Shown: positions 1-8,797, counted from the stretch's first letter. The stretch is DNA of 64,000 nucleotides from Solirubrobacter deserti (GCF_003344625.1 NZ_QPKJ02000006.1:62001-126000), one strand, 5' to 3'. Numbers and translations are program-made. The notes: generated by a model not told the origin, from the letters alone.

Positions 1-150
1 GTCAATGGCCATCTTGGCCTGACGATCGCCGTCACCGACGGCCACGCGATGGTCCTGTCGTTCGTCGTCGAGCGGCGCCGGATCACCCGCATCGACGCCG
101 TCCGCAACCCGGACAAGGTCCGGCATGCGCTGGCGCGAGCTCGACCGTGA
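1..150 (+). CDS. ECF41-type RNA polymerase sigma factor, C-terminal end (partial)
   Basis: Only the last 49 codons lie in the window; the start is upstream of base 1. The translated tail (VNGHLGLTIAVTDGHAMV, then RITRIDAVRNPDKVRHAL) matches the end of the SnoaL-like domain carried by ECF41 (SigJ-type) sigma factors, where a VNG...G motif is followed by an IxxIDxVxNPDKxxH strand and helix. In that family the extra domain modulates core-polymerase binding. The stop overlaps the GTG of the next gene by four bases, so the two may be translated together. Family assignment rests on this short tail only, and the DNA-binding regions cannot be inspected. Confidence 0.75.
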   Translation, partial: VNGHLGLTIAVTDGHAMVLSFVVERRRITRIDAVRNPDKVRHALARARP

Positions 151-803
151 CTCGGCAGCGCCACCGCTGCGGCCTCCAGGCGTCGACACCCGCGCGATCG
201 ATGGCGGCGAACTCGCCGACCCTCCCAAGCCCCGAGCCCGGTCGTTCGCTCACCTGGGCCGGCTACGCGGCGTTCGTCTGGGCGACCGGTTACGCGATCG
301 CGGTGCGCGGTTACCACGGGCTGGGCGGAACTGTCGGGATCGCCGGCAGGTTTGATGACCCAGCGACCATGCGGCGGGCCAGTCTCATCGCCGGTGCAGG
401 CATCCTGCTCGTGGGCCTCGGGGCACTCGCGCTGGTGCGGCCGTGGGGCCTGCGCATCCCGCGACGACTGCTCATCGTTCCGGCGATCACCGGCTCGGCA
501 TACGTCATGGCCCACGCACTGACCGCATACGTGACCAAGCCACTCCATGCGCTGGGCGTCATCGAATTGCGATTCGACGGCTGGGCGAAGCGCGACCAGA
601 CGGCGCAATTCCTCTGGGACCTGTTGTTCTATGAGCCCTGGTTCCTCGGCCTCGGCGTCCTCGTCACCCTCGCCGCGCTCCACCACCATCGCCGCTCCGG
701 CGGCACCGAACGCGCCGCAAGGCAACTGATCCTCGCTTCGGCGCTGGCGACGCTCGCATTCACCGCCATCGCCTGCACGCTCGTCGTCGTACGAGGGCGC
801 TGA
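147..803 (+). CDS. DUF3995 family membrane protein
   Basis: A 218-residue protein with four hydrophobic segments (roughly residues 36-56, 80-100, 110-130 and 170-215). The conserved block around a Trp-Asp-Leu-Leu-Phe-Tyr-Glu-Pro-Trp-Phe motif is what I remember of DUF3995 proteins. The GTG start shares four bases with the stop of the upstream sigma-factor gene, which argues for coupling. The first 18 residues are Arg-rich and poorly conserved-looking, so an ATG at 201 is a real alternative start. Its function is unknown. Co-location with an ECF41 sigma gene suggests the membrane protein is a member of that regulon, but this is inference. Confidence 0.75.
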   Translation: MTRQRHRCGLQASTPARSMAANSPTLPSPEPGRSLTWAGYAAFVWATGYAIAVRGYHGLGGTVGIAGRFDDPATMRRASLIAGAGILLVGLGALALVRPWGLRIPRRLLIVPAITGSAYVMAHALTAYVTKPLHALGVIELRFDGWAKRDQTAQFLWDLLFYEPWFLGLGVLVTLAALHHHRRSGGTERAARQLILASALATLAFTAIACTLVVVRGR

Positions 804-897
804 GCGGCGACCGCTGAACCGGTTCATCGGGGTGCGCTCTAGCGCGAGAAGTCGCGTGTGTCGACGATCTGGTCGCTTCGGTGGTTGTGGTGTCGCG

Positions 898-1353
898 CTA
901 GTGCCCGCGCCGCGATGAATGGGCTCGTCGCGAGACACGCTGAGGAGGCTCGTCGCTCGCTACCCGGCTGAGCCCTCGCGCCAGCACGCCGATGCCGACA
1001 CCGGCCGTCAAGGCCGCGGTCATTGGAATCAGCGCGAAGGCGATGAAGAAGAAGTGGTAATTGCCCCAGTCCTCGTCGGAGCCGCAGACTGAGCAGGTTC
1101 CCGCGAGCAGGTCGTAGATGCGCAGGACAGCCAAGAACAGCAGTGACCAGATCGTCGGCAGCAGCAGCACCCACGCCCGTGCAATCACAGCTCCGAAGAT
1201 TGCGATGGGAATGAGAAAGACGGCCGCCGCGACAGCATCAAGCTCGTCAGAGCCCATGAACGCTAGAGCGACGCTCGACACGGCCACGATGAGTGGGAAC
1301 GTCAAGACCGTGATCGCAATTCTGCGTTTTCGGCGCCCGGGCGCATCGCTCAT
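898..1353 (-). CDS. Hypothetical four-helix membrane protein
   Basis: A 151-residue protein that I do not recognise. It has a basic N-terminus (RRKRRIAITV) and four hydrophobic stretches, near residues 11-32, 40-58, 62-83 and 100-127. A short loop between helices three and four carries two cysteines (CSVCGSDEDW), which could bind metal or form a disulfide. The tail is Arg-rich and presumably cytoplasmic. It is a single gene with no obvious operon partner, separated by about 95 bases from the gene on the other strand. Codon use is like its neighbours. Confidence 0.7.
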   Translation of the reverse strand: MSDAPGRRKRRIAITVLTFPLIVAVSSVALAFMGSDELDAVAAAVFLIPIAIFGAVIARAWVLLLPTIWSLLFLAVLRIYDLLAGTCSVCGSDEDWGNYHFFFIAFALIPMTAALTAGVGIGVLARGLSRVASDEPPQRVSRRAHSSRRGH

Positions 1354-1511
1354 CGCTCCGCAGGTACCCGTCTACGGAGGTCGGCAGCCTCAAGACCTTG
1401 CCCGGTCGTTCGGACTGGCCATACGCGGTCTCCTACGCTGGCAGTCTTCACTGGACGTCGGTTGACGAAGCAGCAACTTTCGACGAAGTCGCGCGTCAGG
1501 AAGGCGTTGCG

Positions 1512-2099
1512 TCAGCGCCACTTGCGGTCGTAGATGCCGTCGTAGGCCCCGAAGCCACCGCGACCGTCATTGACGTGTTGGCGGCCAAGCAGACGGCCCT
1601 GAGCGTCAAGTGCCACGATGTCGTTGGCGTGTACGAGGCTGAGACCGTCCACAGGCACGTGAACGGCGAACACGCGTTTAGAGGAATCGCCGGGCATCGG
1701 GGCCGTCGGAGCGCGTAGCGCGTCGCGCCCCTTGCCGAACCGCACCGCGGCGGCTTCAGGGATCGTGACGCCGACGAGGGCATCGCCCGTTTCGGTTCGG
1801 AGCAGCTCGGATTCAACGGCCCAGCCGGAAGTGAACGTGCGTCCACCGCCCACGCCGGCGCCATAGTGGAGAATCATCGGCTTCCCGTCACCCCGACGAC
1901 CGATGGCCAGCTTGATCCCCGTTCCGGCGAGCGCTTCGGGCTCCCACCGGACAGCGCTCTCGCCAGGGTGGCCGAACTCCTTCGCGATGTCCTTCGGATC
2001 GTTTGAGTCGGCGCCCGTGATGCGCAAGCTGATTCCCGCGACCGCGAACAACGAAAGGCACGCTACGCACCCGAGCGTTACCGCGACGAGACGATGCAC
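1512..2099 (-). CDS. Hypothetical secreted or membrane-anchored protein
   Basis: A 195-residue protein starting at GTG, with one N-terminal hydrophobic segment (about residues 4-26) that could be an uncleaved anchor or a signal peptide. The rest is a soluble, Gly-rich, probably beta-structured domain. I see no catalytic motif and do not recognise the family. A 17-bp imperfect palindrome (2103-2119) lies immediately upstream of the start codon and could be an operator or a chance repeat. The gene appears monocistronic. Confidence 0.65.
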   Translation of the reverse strand: MHRLVAVTLGCVACLSLFAVAGISLRITGADSNDPKDIAKEFGHPGESAVRWEPEALAGTGIKLAIGRRGDGKPMILHYGAGVGGGRTFTSGWAVESELLRTETGDALVGVTIPEAAAVRFGKGRDALRAPTAPMPGDSSKRVFAVHVPVDGLSLVHANDIVALDAQGRLLGRQHVNDGRGGFGAYDGIYDRKWR

Positions 2100-2102
2100 A
2101 GT

Positions 2103-2119
2103 CTGGATTCTAGATCCAG
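2103..2119. repeat. Short inverted repeat upstream of the 1512-2099 gene
   Basis: Arms CTGGAT and ATCCAG separated by five bases (TCTAG), located 4 to 20 bases before the GTG start of the minus-strand gene. The position fits an operator over the ribosome-binding region, but the arms are only six bases, so chance is possible. Confidence 0.3.
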
Positions 2120-2272
2120 CGGACCGGCATCGACGGAACGCTAGAGAAGCCTCGATGGGCGCGCTCCGTGCTTGGGATCAGCAGCGCGAGTTTCGACGGT
2201 TCCACTACTTCTGGTCGAGGGCCTCGGCAGCGCTGCGCGCTTGTTCGGCGACCGGGCGAGCGGCCGTGACGC

Positions 2273-2803
2273 CTAGTTGTTCGCGCTCGGAAGGAACCGG
2301 ACCACGCCGTTAGCGAGTGGCGTTCCGACGAGGTCGCTTGGCTCTGGTCCCTCGATCAGGCGCACCAGGAATTCGGTCGCTGTCATTGCGACCAGCTCGT
2401 GGAGTTGCTCGTCTTCTCGCAGGACGACTACGGGCCAGTGGGAGGGCTCGCCCTTCGTCAGCCAGAACAAGTCGTGCTCGTTGGCAATGGTCGCCCACTT
2501 CACGAGCGCGCCTTCGGCCGGCCAGAGCGGGTATGGGGGCCAGTCGTTCGCAAGCCGCTCACGATGTCCCGCCATCTGCTCGGCGGACTCCCGAGTGGAA
2601 GCGACCATGTCGTAGAGCCGCCGCGGATTGTCGACCGACAGCAGGAACACGTAGCCGTCGAACGCACCGGGTCCGTAGACCGCCATCAGCTCCGCGTAGT
2701 CGGGCGGAAGCGCGAGCGTACGCCCGTCGGTGTCGATGACCACGTCCGATGGCACCGGGCTGGCGGCCGGCGCGACATGCTGCTTGAGACGATCCAGCGT
2801 CAT
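2273..2803 (-). CDS. SMI1/KNR4 (SUKH) family protein
   Basis: A 176-residue soluble protein. It shows the SUKH-fold signature: LPPDYAELMAVYGPGAFDGYVFLL, continuing as a Trp-Pro-Leu-Trp-Pro-Ala-Glu-Gly strand, then WATIANEHDLFWLTKG and a VVVLR strand. SUKH proteins are mostly immunity proteins of polymorphic toxin systems or regulatory binding modules. Here no toxin gene is next to it, so it is either an orphan immunity protein or a housekeeping SUKH protein. I chose the ATG at 2803 because the longer open frame beyond it is antisense to the next gene and loses family resemblance. It is divergent from the TolB/RTX gene. Confidence 0.75.
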   Translation of the reverse strand: MTLDRLKQHVAPAASPVPSDVVIDTDGRTLALPPDYAELMAVYGPGAFDGYVFLLSVDNPRRLYDMVASTRESAEQMAGHRERLANDWPPYPLWPAEGALVKWATIANEHDLFWLTKGEPSHWPVVVLREDEQLHELVAMTATEFLVRLIEGPEPSDLVGTPLANGVVRFLPSANN

Positions 2804-2990
2804 CAGGCCGCCATCGTACGTCCAGGTCGAGCAAACGCAGGCGCAGGAAGCGCAGGTTGACGTAGCGCTTCTCGACGGTTGCGCTAAAGCGAGGAGTCCG
2901 GCGCGGGCGCGAGGCGAACGTTGCACGGCCGGGCATGCGAAGCCTTGTCCTGGGCGGTCAGGTTTATCACCAGCCAGCTTCCGCTGACCG

Positions 2991-4310
2991 GTGAAATGGC
3001 ACATCGTGGCGGCTGTGCGATTCGCTCGTGCTGCAGCACTCGTCATCGTCGGCGCCGCGGTTGTCCCGGCGTACGCGCAAGCCGGGTTCCCGGGCCGCAA
3101 CGGGCAGCTGGCGGTTGGCGGACAGGTGGTCAACCCGGACGGCACGGGCTTGAGGCCGCTCGTGGACGGCTCTCGCGTGCGCTGGTCCCCCGACGGCATG
3201 CGCATCGTGTATGTCCCCAGAACCGGCGGGATCGCAGTGGCCAAGGGCGACGGCAGCGACGTGCGGATCATCAGTACGTCCGTGGTCGATCGCGACCCGA
3301 CCTGGTCGCCAGACGGCGGGCGAATCGCCTTCTCCCGCCAGGTCTTCGGCGGACCGCCGAGTACGCAGGTGTTCACGGCGGCCGCTGACGGCTCCGATGT
3401 GCGCCAGGTCACTCAGTTGACTCCCGGTTCGTCAAGCCCGGAATCCCGCGTCATGTCGGATTGGTCCCCGGACGGCGCCACGATCGCGTACACGCTGTTG
3501 AACCTGCGCGGATGCGGAGGGCTGCTCGGAGCTCGCACGGACGGTGGCCCGGCGCCGCTGCCGGTCGATGTCGTGATCCCGGCTCGCGCGGAGGATCCCG
3601 ATTGGGCGCCGGACGGCTCGGGAGTCGCGTACGGGCGGGCCAACTGCGGCCCATTGCCGTTCGGATCGAGCCTCATCGGGCCCGATCGCCGCGTCCTTGT
3701 CCGTCTGGACAAAGACGACTGCGGGCCCATCGGTCCGACGTGCCGGTGGTACTACAACACCTCGCCGGCGGTGGCGCCGCAGGGCGGTGTGATCGCCTAC
3801 TCGCAGGCGTTCACGGGCGGACCAGGCGGAACGGGCTCCAACGTTCGCATGATCAACGTCGACGGGACCGGCGATCGTCATCTGATGGACGGGACCGGCC
3901 CGCTTGACTGGCGCCCGCTCCGGCAGAGCGCGCCGGCGGGCGCTTGCCGTGCTCCGGGCGCGATCGTCGGCACGGGCCGAGACGACGTGCTCGTGGGCAC
4001 TGCGGGCGACGACGTCATCTGCGGCGGCGGAGGCAGCGACGTGATGCTCGGTGGGGACGGCGACGACCTGCTCGTGGGAGGGGTCGGACGCGACTCGATC
4101 GCCGGAGGCCCGGGCCTGGACCGCCTCTGCGGCGACGGCGGAGGCGACACGCTGCACGGGAACGCCGGCGACGACGTGCTCGCCGGCGGGGCGGCCCGTG
4201 ACCTGATCAGCGGCGACGACGGGGCCGACAGCCTGATCACCGACGACGACGGCGGCACTCGCGACGACGGCACGCAGGTCTCGCGCGTCGATCTCTTGCT
4301 CAGGGACTGA
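2991..4310 (+). CDS. Secreted TolB-type beta-propeller protein with RTX calcium-binding tail
   Basis: A 439-residue protein with a GTG start and a signal peptide ending near an AYAQA site at residues 27-31. Residues about 35-310 contain repeated WSPDG or WAPDG propeller blades (for example RWSPDGMRIVY, TWSPDGGRIAF, DWSPDGATIAY, DWAPDGSGVAY) of the TolB/WD40-like PD40 type. Residues about 325-420 are RTX nonapeptides (GTGRDDVLVGTAGDDVICGG and similar GGxGxDxLxGG units), which bind calcium once outside the cell. It is likely an exported, calcium-folded binding protein. No enzymatic domain is visible. The combination of propeller and RTX tail is common in this lineage. Confidence 0.85.
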   Translation: MKWHIVAAVRFARAAALVIVGAAVVPAYAQAGFPGRNGQLAVGGQVVNPDGTGLRPLVDGSRVRWSPDGMRIVYVPRTGGIAVAKGDGSDVRIISTSVVDRDPTWSPDGGRIAFSRQVFGGPPSTQVFTAAADGSDVRQVTQLTPGSSSPESRVMSDWSPDGATIAYTLLNLRGCGGLLGARTDGGPAPLPVDVVIPARAEDPDWAPDGSGVAYGRANCGPLPFGSSLIGPDRRVLVRLDKDDCGPIGPTCRWYYNTSPAVAPQGGVIAYSQAFTGGPGGTGSNVRMINVDGTGDRHLMDGTGPLDWRPLRQSAPAGACRAPGAIVGTGRDDVLVGTAGDDVICGGGGSDVMLGGDGDDLLVGGVGRDSIAGGPGLDRLCGDGGGDTLHGNAGDDVLAGGAARDLISGDDGADSLITDDDGGTRDDGTQVSRVDLLLRD

Positions 4311-4455
4311 CGCCCCCACGGTGATGCGCAGCGGGCGTGCCCCGACTCGTCCGCTGCCGCCTATAGGCGCCGTCGACTGCGCACCACCACGGACATGACG
4401 CAAGCGGCGTGTCTCGACGGTGCCGCCACGTGCATCCGGGGAACCGGCACTGTCA

Positions 4456-4622
4456 TGCCGATCATCGGGCCGTTCGAGGTTCTCGTCCTGCTGGTCCTGA
4501 TCGCCCTGGACGTCGTCGTGCTCGCTCCCACGAGGCGCCGGCGCGGCTCGTCATCCGCGATCCCTGGGCCGGCCACGAGCGACGGTGCTCACTCAGCCGC
4601 CGCCTGCCGGTCCGGGCACTGA
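4456..4622 (+). CDS. Possible small single-helix membrane protein
   Basis: A 55-codon frame beginning at ATG (MPIIGPFEVLVLLVLIALDVV) with one strongly hydrophobic helix followed by an Arg-rich stretch and a low-complexity tail. It resembles the general look of TatA-like or small stress membrane proteins, but I do not see a TatA hinge and amphipathic helix. The end overlaps the convergent gene by 30 bases. An in-frame ATG at 4395 exists. Reality is uncertain. Confidence 0.35.
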
Positions 4623-5486
4623 GTACAACCGTGACCGCGCCGCCTCGTACCCCGTCTCGGTGCGATCGACCGCGGCGTCGGGATGTTGCTCTTGGAGGCT
4701 CAGCTGAGCGGTCGTGTCATCCGTGGCGTCGAGCGTCCGGTAGGTCTCGAACCGGGTCGTGACGCGTGAGCGGTCGGGCGAGGTGGCGGTCAGCTGGATC
4801 GGTTCGTACGTGCGAGCGTCGACGAGGTAGGTCCAGTGCTCCGCCGCGCCGCTTGGGAGGGGATTGCGGTACGCGAAGCGGATGACGTCGCGACCGTCAG
4901 CCGTCGATCGCTGCTGCTCGCGGGCGCGTCCGGAGCGCAGCAGGTCCGCGAGTTGCTCGCGCATGGGGTCGCCGTCGGCCGCGGGCATCGGCGTGCCGAG
5001 TGCCGGGCCGGCGTCGGGCGCGTTCGTGTAGATCGTGTTCGTGGCACGGTCGTAGAGCTGCGCCGGCCGGTCTCCTACTATCGCCGTCTCGACACGGGCA
5101 CCGTCCGTGCGTGTGGTGATCTCGCGTCGCGCGTACGGGCGGGAGGTCTGCCGCCACGTCTCGGTGCGCCAGCTCGACGCGTTGCCGTCCGCGGCCACCT
5201 GACGGTACACGGCGATCTCGTGCACGACTGATCCCGGCGGGGCGCTCAGCACCGCCGCCGCGCGTTCGGCGGCGGACGCGGTGGACACCCCAGGCGGAGC
5301 GACACTGGTGTCGTCGATCGGCAGCGAGAAGGCGCCGAGCGCGATCGCGACCGAGCCGACCGTCACGGCCCCCATGCGCACGAAGGTCCTCCGGCGCCGA
5401 CGCCGATCCGCGAACTGGTCGCGCTCGATGGCCCGCTCGAGCTGCGTGGCGAAGTGAACAAGGGATTCGGGCAGCGGTTTGGTCAT
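4593..5486 (-). CDS. Anti-sigma-like membrane protein (CU044_5270-type)
   Basis: A 297-residue protein with a charged cytoplasmic N-terminal region of about 50 residues (basic RRRRRR stretch), one transmembrane helix near residues 37-55, and an extracytoplasmic beta-rich domain with conserved W and Y residues (EIAVYRQVAADG, SSWRTETWRQTSRPYARREI, EHWTYLVDARTYEPIQL). This arrangement is that of the CU044_5270 family, which in actinobacteria is encoded directly after an ECF sigma factor and is thought to restrain it. The ATG overlaps the sigma gene stop (ATGA), so the two are translationally coupled. The sensed signal is unknown. Confidence 0.75.
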   Translation of the reverse strand: MTKPLPESLVHFATQLERAIERDQFADRRRRRRTFVRMGAVTVGSVAIALGAFSLPIDDTSVAPPGVSTASAAERAAAVLSAPPGSVVHEIAVYRQVAADGNASSWRTETWRQTSRPYARREITTRTDGARVETAIVGDRPAQLYDRATNTIYTNAPDAGPALGTPMPAADGDPMREQLADLLRSGRAREQQRSTADGRDVIRFAYRNPLPSGAAEHWTYLVDARTYEPIQLTATSPDRSRVTTRFETYRTLDATDDTTAQLSLQEQHPDAAVDRTETGYEAARSRLYSVPGPAGGG

Positions 5487-6046
5487 CGTTCCTCTCTCAG
5501 ACTCAGTTGAGCGAGACGGCGAAGGGCACGCGACACGCGCAACCGGGCCGCCGCCGGGCGGATCGAGAGCTGGCGCGCGACCTCGCCGTAGGGCAGCTCG
5601 TCGATGATGCGCAGCTCGACCGCGTCACGCTCATGGTCGGGCAGCTCGTCCAGCACCGCGGCCAGGGCAAGACGTGGTGACAACCGATCATCGACCGCGG
5701 CGTACTCGTCGTCCTCCGCGAGCGCGAGCGGAAGGCCGAGCCGCTCACGCGCCCGCGACTCGATCCGGTCGCGCCGCGCCGACTCGCGCAGCACGTTGTG
5801 GGCGATGCCCAACAGCCACGGCAGCGCCCAGCCGTCGTGCTCGTCGCGGAAACCATGGCGCCGCATCCAGGCGCGCGCGAACGTCTCGGCGGTCAGGTCG
5901 GCGGCCGCCCAGGCGATCCTGCGCTCGAACCATACGTGCACCCGGCGCACATGGCGGCGATACAGCTCGCCGAAGGCCGCGGCGTCCTGCTCTGCCGCCG
6001 CGAGCAGTTCGGCATCTGTCCGCGTGGCACGCTCGTCGTTCCACAT
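5483..6046 (-). CDS. ECF-family RNA polymerase sigma factor
   Basis: A 187-residue protein with sigma region 2 (AFGELYRRHVRRVHVWFERR, then ADLTAETFARAWMRR and a WLLGIAHNVLRE motif) and region 4 (LPDHERDAVELRIIDELPYGEVARQLSIRPAAARLRVSRALRRL), the helix-turn-helix for the -35 element. Length is typical for an ECF factor of about 180-190 residues. It directs core polymerase to its own regulon. It heads a two-gene operon with the membrane anti-sigma-like gene, with a four-base ATGA overlap. Such units usually respond to envelope stress, but no specific signal can be read here. Confidence 0.9.
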   Translation of the reverse strand: MWNDERATRTDAELLAAAEQDAAAFGELYRRHVRRVHVWFERRIAWAAADLTAETFARAWMRRHGFRDEHDGWALPWLLGIAHNVLRESARRDRIESRARERLGLPLALAEDDEYAAVDDRLSPRLALAAVLDELPDHERDAVELRIIDELPYGEVARQLSIRPAAARLRVSRALRRLAQLSLREER

Positions 6047-6559
6047 ACCCCTTCATGACGCTAAGGCAGCGCGCCGTATCCGGGCAGCTCGTGCAACCAC
6101 GGCTGGCGCCCGGCGCCGCGACGCCCGCAGGCGTAGCGGCTCTCAATATCGCGGCCGCCCGCGTCGAGGTGTAGTCCGGCCACCGGTCAGTCCGCCTAAG
6201 CGCGGATCGAATGCGGCGAAAGCTCCCGCAGGCGCAGATTCGCCTCGCGGGGCGAGTCGATCAAGCGCGGCATACCAGCGGATCTCGACCCGCCGTACAC
6301 GATCAGCGTCGGGCAGAATCGAAGCGAGGAGGCTGTGGTCTTCTACGTCGCCGGCGACCATTACACGGAGGTGCCGAGGCGGCATACGATCACGCCTTCG
6401 GCGGCGCGGGCCGCAATGCGGCATTTTGTTGCCCCCGGTGAGTTGTCGCCGGACGTGACCTGGGGGGAAGGCTGAGCCAGCTGCGTTGTCGACGCGGGTG
6501 CTGGCTGAGTTCGAGCGCCAGCTGACCACTCGCCCGAAGCTGCGGCGAGTAGCGCTTCG
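6047..6559. other. Gene-poor stretch
   Basis: About 510 bases between the sigma-factor start and the end of the reductase gene. One minus-strand frame (6143-6529, 128 codons) has a vaguely protein-like centre (LRVMVAGDVEDHSLLASILP) but mixed third-position composition and no family resemblance. I consider it unproven. It may be a decayed gene. The upstream half should hold the promoter of the sigma/anti-sigma operon. Confidence 0.5.
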
Positions 6560-7105
6560 TCAGCTGGCGAGCCCGTAGGCGTGGATGACCGCACCGGTGG
6601 CGAAGCGCTTCTGATCGAGGAGCTCGAGGGTGGCGGCGCTGGCCGGGCGGAACAGCGGCTCGCCGCCTCCCTTGATGATTGGGGAGGTGCAGATCCGGTA
6701 TTCGTCGAGCAGGCTGCCCGCGGCGAGGGCGTCGGTGAGTTGGCCGGTGCCCCAGATGATGATGTCGCCGCCTTCGGCCTGCTTGAGGCGGCTGACCTCG
6801 TCGAGCAGGTCGGGGCCGGGGATGACGACGGTCGGGTTCCACGCGGAGGTGTCGACTGGCCGGGAGGCGACGACGTACTTGGTGATCGAGTTGACGTGGT
6901 CGGCGAAGGGGTTGCCGCTCCGGGTGGGCCAGGCTTGGGCCATCCCCTCGTAGGTGATGCGGCCGAGCAGCAGCGCGTCGGCGGGCAGCGTCATCTCGAG
7001 GCCGTACTCCTGGAACTCCTCTCCGGAGTAGCGGAAGGACCACTTGTGCGGCTCGTCGATGTAGCCGTCGAGTGTGGCGTGGGTGAAGCTGATGATCTTG
7101 CGCAC
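6560..7105 (-). CDS. Dihydrofolate reductase-family protein (RibD C-terminal domain)
   Basis: A 181-residue NADPH-dependent reductase-fold protein: MRKIISFTHATLDGYIDEPH at the N-terminus, then LLLGRITYEGMAQAWP, KYVVASR, and the nucleotide-binding IIIWGTGQLTDAL segment, ending with a SPIIKGGGEPLF motif. These are hallmarks of the RibD_C/YyaP group of small reductases found near regulators in actinobacteria. The substrate is not known. It is transcribed away from a PadR regulator gene, with a 180-base shared promoter region, and that regulator is a plausible controller. Confidence 0.9.
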   Translation of the reverse strand: MRKIISFTHATLDGYIDEPHKWSFRYSGEEFQEYGLEMTLPADALLLGRITYEGMAQAWPTRSGNPFADHVNSITKYVVASRPVDTSAWNPTVVIPGPDLLDEVSRLKQAEGGDIIIWGTGQLTDALAAGSLLDEYRICTSPIIKGGGEPLFRPASAATLELLDQKRFATGAVIHAYGLAS

Positions 7106-7286
7106 GGAACGGTTCTCCCGGTCGAATGGTCAGCGGCGCCGACGGTGTGGGTTCTTCTGGCGTGACGTATCGGAACAGAAGGTCGGCGTCGGCACAACGG
7201 GGTCGGCACCACCGGTTCGCGCAGACCCATTGACCCCGTCTGCATAATCCGGGCCGATGCATCGCGGTGGAACAGCGACCTGAACG

Positions 7287-7835
7287 ATGCGGCTCAGGCC
7301 CGGCGCGTACCTGATCCTGGGGATGCTCGAGCGGGGCGTCCGGACGGGCTACTCGATCAAGCGCACGGTCGATCGCAGCACGCGCTTCTTCTGGGCGGCG
7401 TCGCTCGCCCAGGTCTATCCGGAACTCGCCGCGCTGGAGGCCGACGGCTACGTGACCGGGACAGAGGAGCCGCACGGCAACCGGCCGCGCAAGAGCTACC
7501 GCCTGACCGACAAGGGCCGGGCGGCGCTGGGAGAGTGGCTGCGCAGCGAACGGGTGCCGGACTTCGAGCAACGCGACGAAGGGTTGCTGCGGTTGTTCTT
7601 CGCCGACGCGCTGCCGCCCGAGGACGCGCTCGAGCTCGTGCGGCGCCTACGCGCGCGAGCGGAGCAGATCGACGCCCGCTTCCAAGCCGAGATCCTCCCG
7701 CTCGCGCGGCAGGCCGGCAGTCGCTTCCCGCTGATCGTGGCCCGGGAAGGCGCCGACTACTTCGCATGGCGGGCCGACTGGTTCCGCCGGATCGAGGCCG
7801 AGCTCGCGAGCGAGCTCGACGGCACAACACCCTGA
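7287..7835 (+). CDS. PadR family transcriptional regulator
   Basis: A 182-residue protein with the PadR winged helix-turn-helix (residues about 1-80: YLILGMLERGVRTGYSIKR, then QVYPELAALEADGYVTGTEE and RKSYRLTDKGRAALGEWL) followed by a helical Vir_act_alpha_C dimerisation domain (about 90-175) rich in Arg, Glu and Leu. PadR proteins are repressors that respond to small molecules or phenolics. It is divergent from the RibD-type reductase gene, so that gene or itself may be the target. No clear palindrome was found in the 182-base intergenic region. Confidence 0.9.
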   Translation: MRLRPGAYLILGMLERGVRTGYSIKRTVDRSTRFFWAASLAQVYPELAALEADGYVTGTEEPHGNRPRKSYRLTDKGRAALGEWLRSERVPDFEQRDEGLLRLFFADALPPEDALELVRRLRARAEQIDARFQAEILPLARQAGSRFPLIVAREGADYFAWRADWFRRIEAELASELDGTTP

Positions 7836-8078
7836 CCTGAGCGACTGTCCGCCCGCGTTTCCTCCGTCGTGGGAAGGCGACGGCGCCGAGCGGTTTGCGG
7901 TTCCGCACGCGACCTGCCGTCTTGCGAAGCGCCGGGGCTCGAGCCCGACTCGACGAGAGCGGATCGGGCACGCCGTCAGAGTGGCGCTTCGACGAAGGGA
8001 CCTTCTTGGCGAAACCGCGTCTCGCACCGTTCGGGCCAGCAGACGCGGGCGAGTCGACCCCTCGCGCGCTACCGGCGA

Positions 8079-8330
8079 TCAGCTACGCCGAGAATCCTTT
8101 GCTGGGCCCCACATGGGGCCACGGGCATCGTCCGGTCCGCCGCTTGGCGTGCGGAAGCCCTGTATCAGCGTCACCACCGAAGCGACCAAGAAGCAGACGC
8201 CGACAGCGAGGAAGAACCAAGCGGCGGGCGGCTCGAGCACGCGTGCAGCGGCGTTACACAAGACTCCGCACCCGACAAGCAAGCCGACCCGACGATTCTT
8301 GTCCGCGCGGGGACCGCGGTAGCGCTTCAT
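8079..8330 (-). CDS. Small two-helix membrane protein
   Basis: An 83-residue protein with a basic N-terminus (MKRYRGPRADKNRR) and two hydrophobic helices (about 14-29 and 36-56). The family is not recognised. Codon usage is less biased than in the neighbouring enzymes, but the positive-inside pattern is convincing. No operon partner is visible. Confidence 0.5.
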   Translation of the reverse strand: MKRYRGPRADKNRRVGLLVGCGVLCNAAARVLEPPAAWFFLAVGVCFLVASVVTLIQGFRTPSGGPDDARGPMWGPAKDSRRS

Positions 8331-8395
8331 TCGGCGCGCATTGTCGCCTACGAGTGCCGAGCCGGCTTGACTTCAAGTGCGATTGAAGCTGTAGC

Positions 8396-8650
8396 TTGCT
8401 GCTGAGCAAAGAAGACGGCGAGTCGCTGAGCGCGTACACGGCGCTCCTGCGCGCCGGGGCACGGGCTGACCTCCCCGCTCCCTACGCGGAGCTGTGGGTG
8501 GTGCTGAGCGGCACCCTCCGCATCGGCGCAGCCGCCGACCCCGTGACCGTGCACGCCGGCGAGTTCGTGCATGTCCCCGAGCACACGCCCGGTCACGTCG
8601 AGGCGCTTGCCGACACCACGCTGGTCTGCGTGTCTGTCCCTGCGCACTGA
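8396..8650 (+). CDS. Small cupin-domain protein, possibly N-terminally truncated
   Basis: An 84-residue frame from TTG. The sequence from ELWVVLSGTLRIG through VHAGEFVHVPEHTPGHVEA gives the two cupin beta-strand motifs with the G-x5-P-x-G-like turn and a His near the end. Most cupins of this type have 20-40 more residues at the N-terminus, yet the frame is closed by a TGA twelve bases upstream of the TTG. The gene may therefore be a minimal cupin, or it may have lost its 5' end. No metal-binding HxH pair is seen in the first motif. Function is unknown. Confidence 0.55.
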   Translation: MLLSKEDGESLSAYTALLRAGARADLPAPYAELWVVLSGTLRIGAAADPVTVHAGEFVHVPEHTPGHVEALADTTLVCVSVPAH

Positions 8651-8797
8651 ACACGAGCGCTGCAGACTCCATGCAACAGTGAGCAGGCGTGATGGGGGCA
8701 CCAGCGACTTGTGCGGACGCGCGCCACGGGACCCAACGGCATCGAGTACCTGGCCTTCGGTCCACGACACCAGGCGGAGGGCGTGCGACGCGCGTGT

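Noticed and set aside
6143..6529. Open frame of 128 codons in the 6 kb intergenic stretch
   Set aside because: No family resemblance, weak codon bias and no ribosome-binding site, so not listed as a gene.
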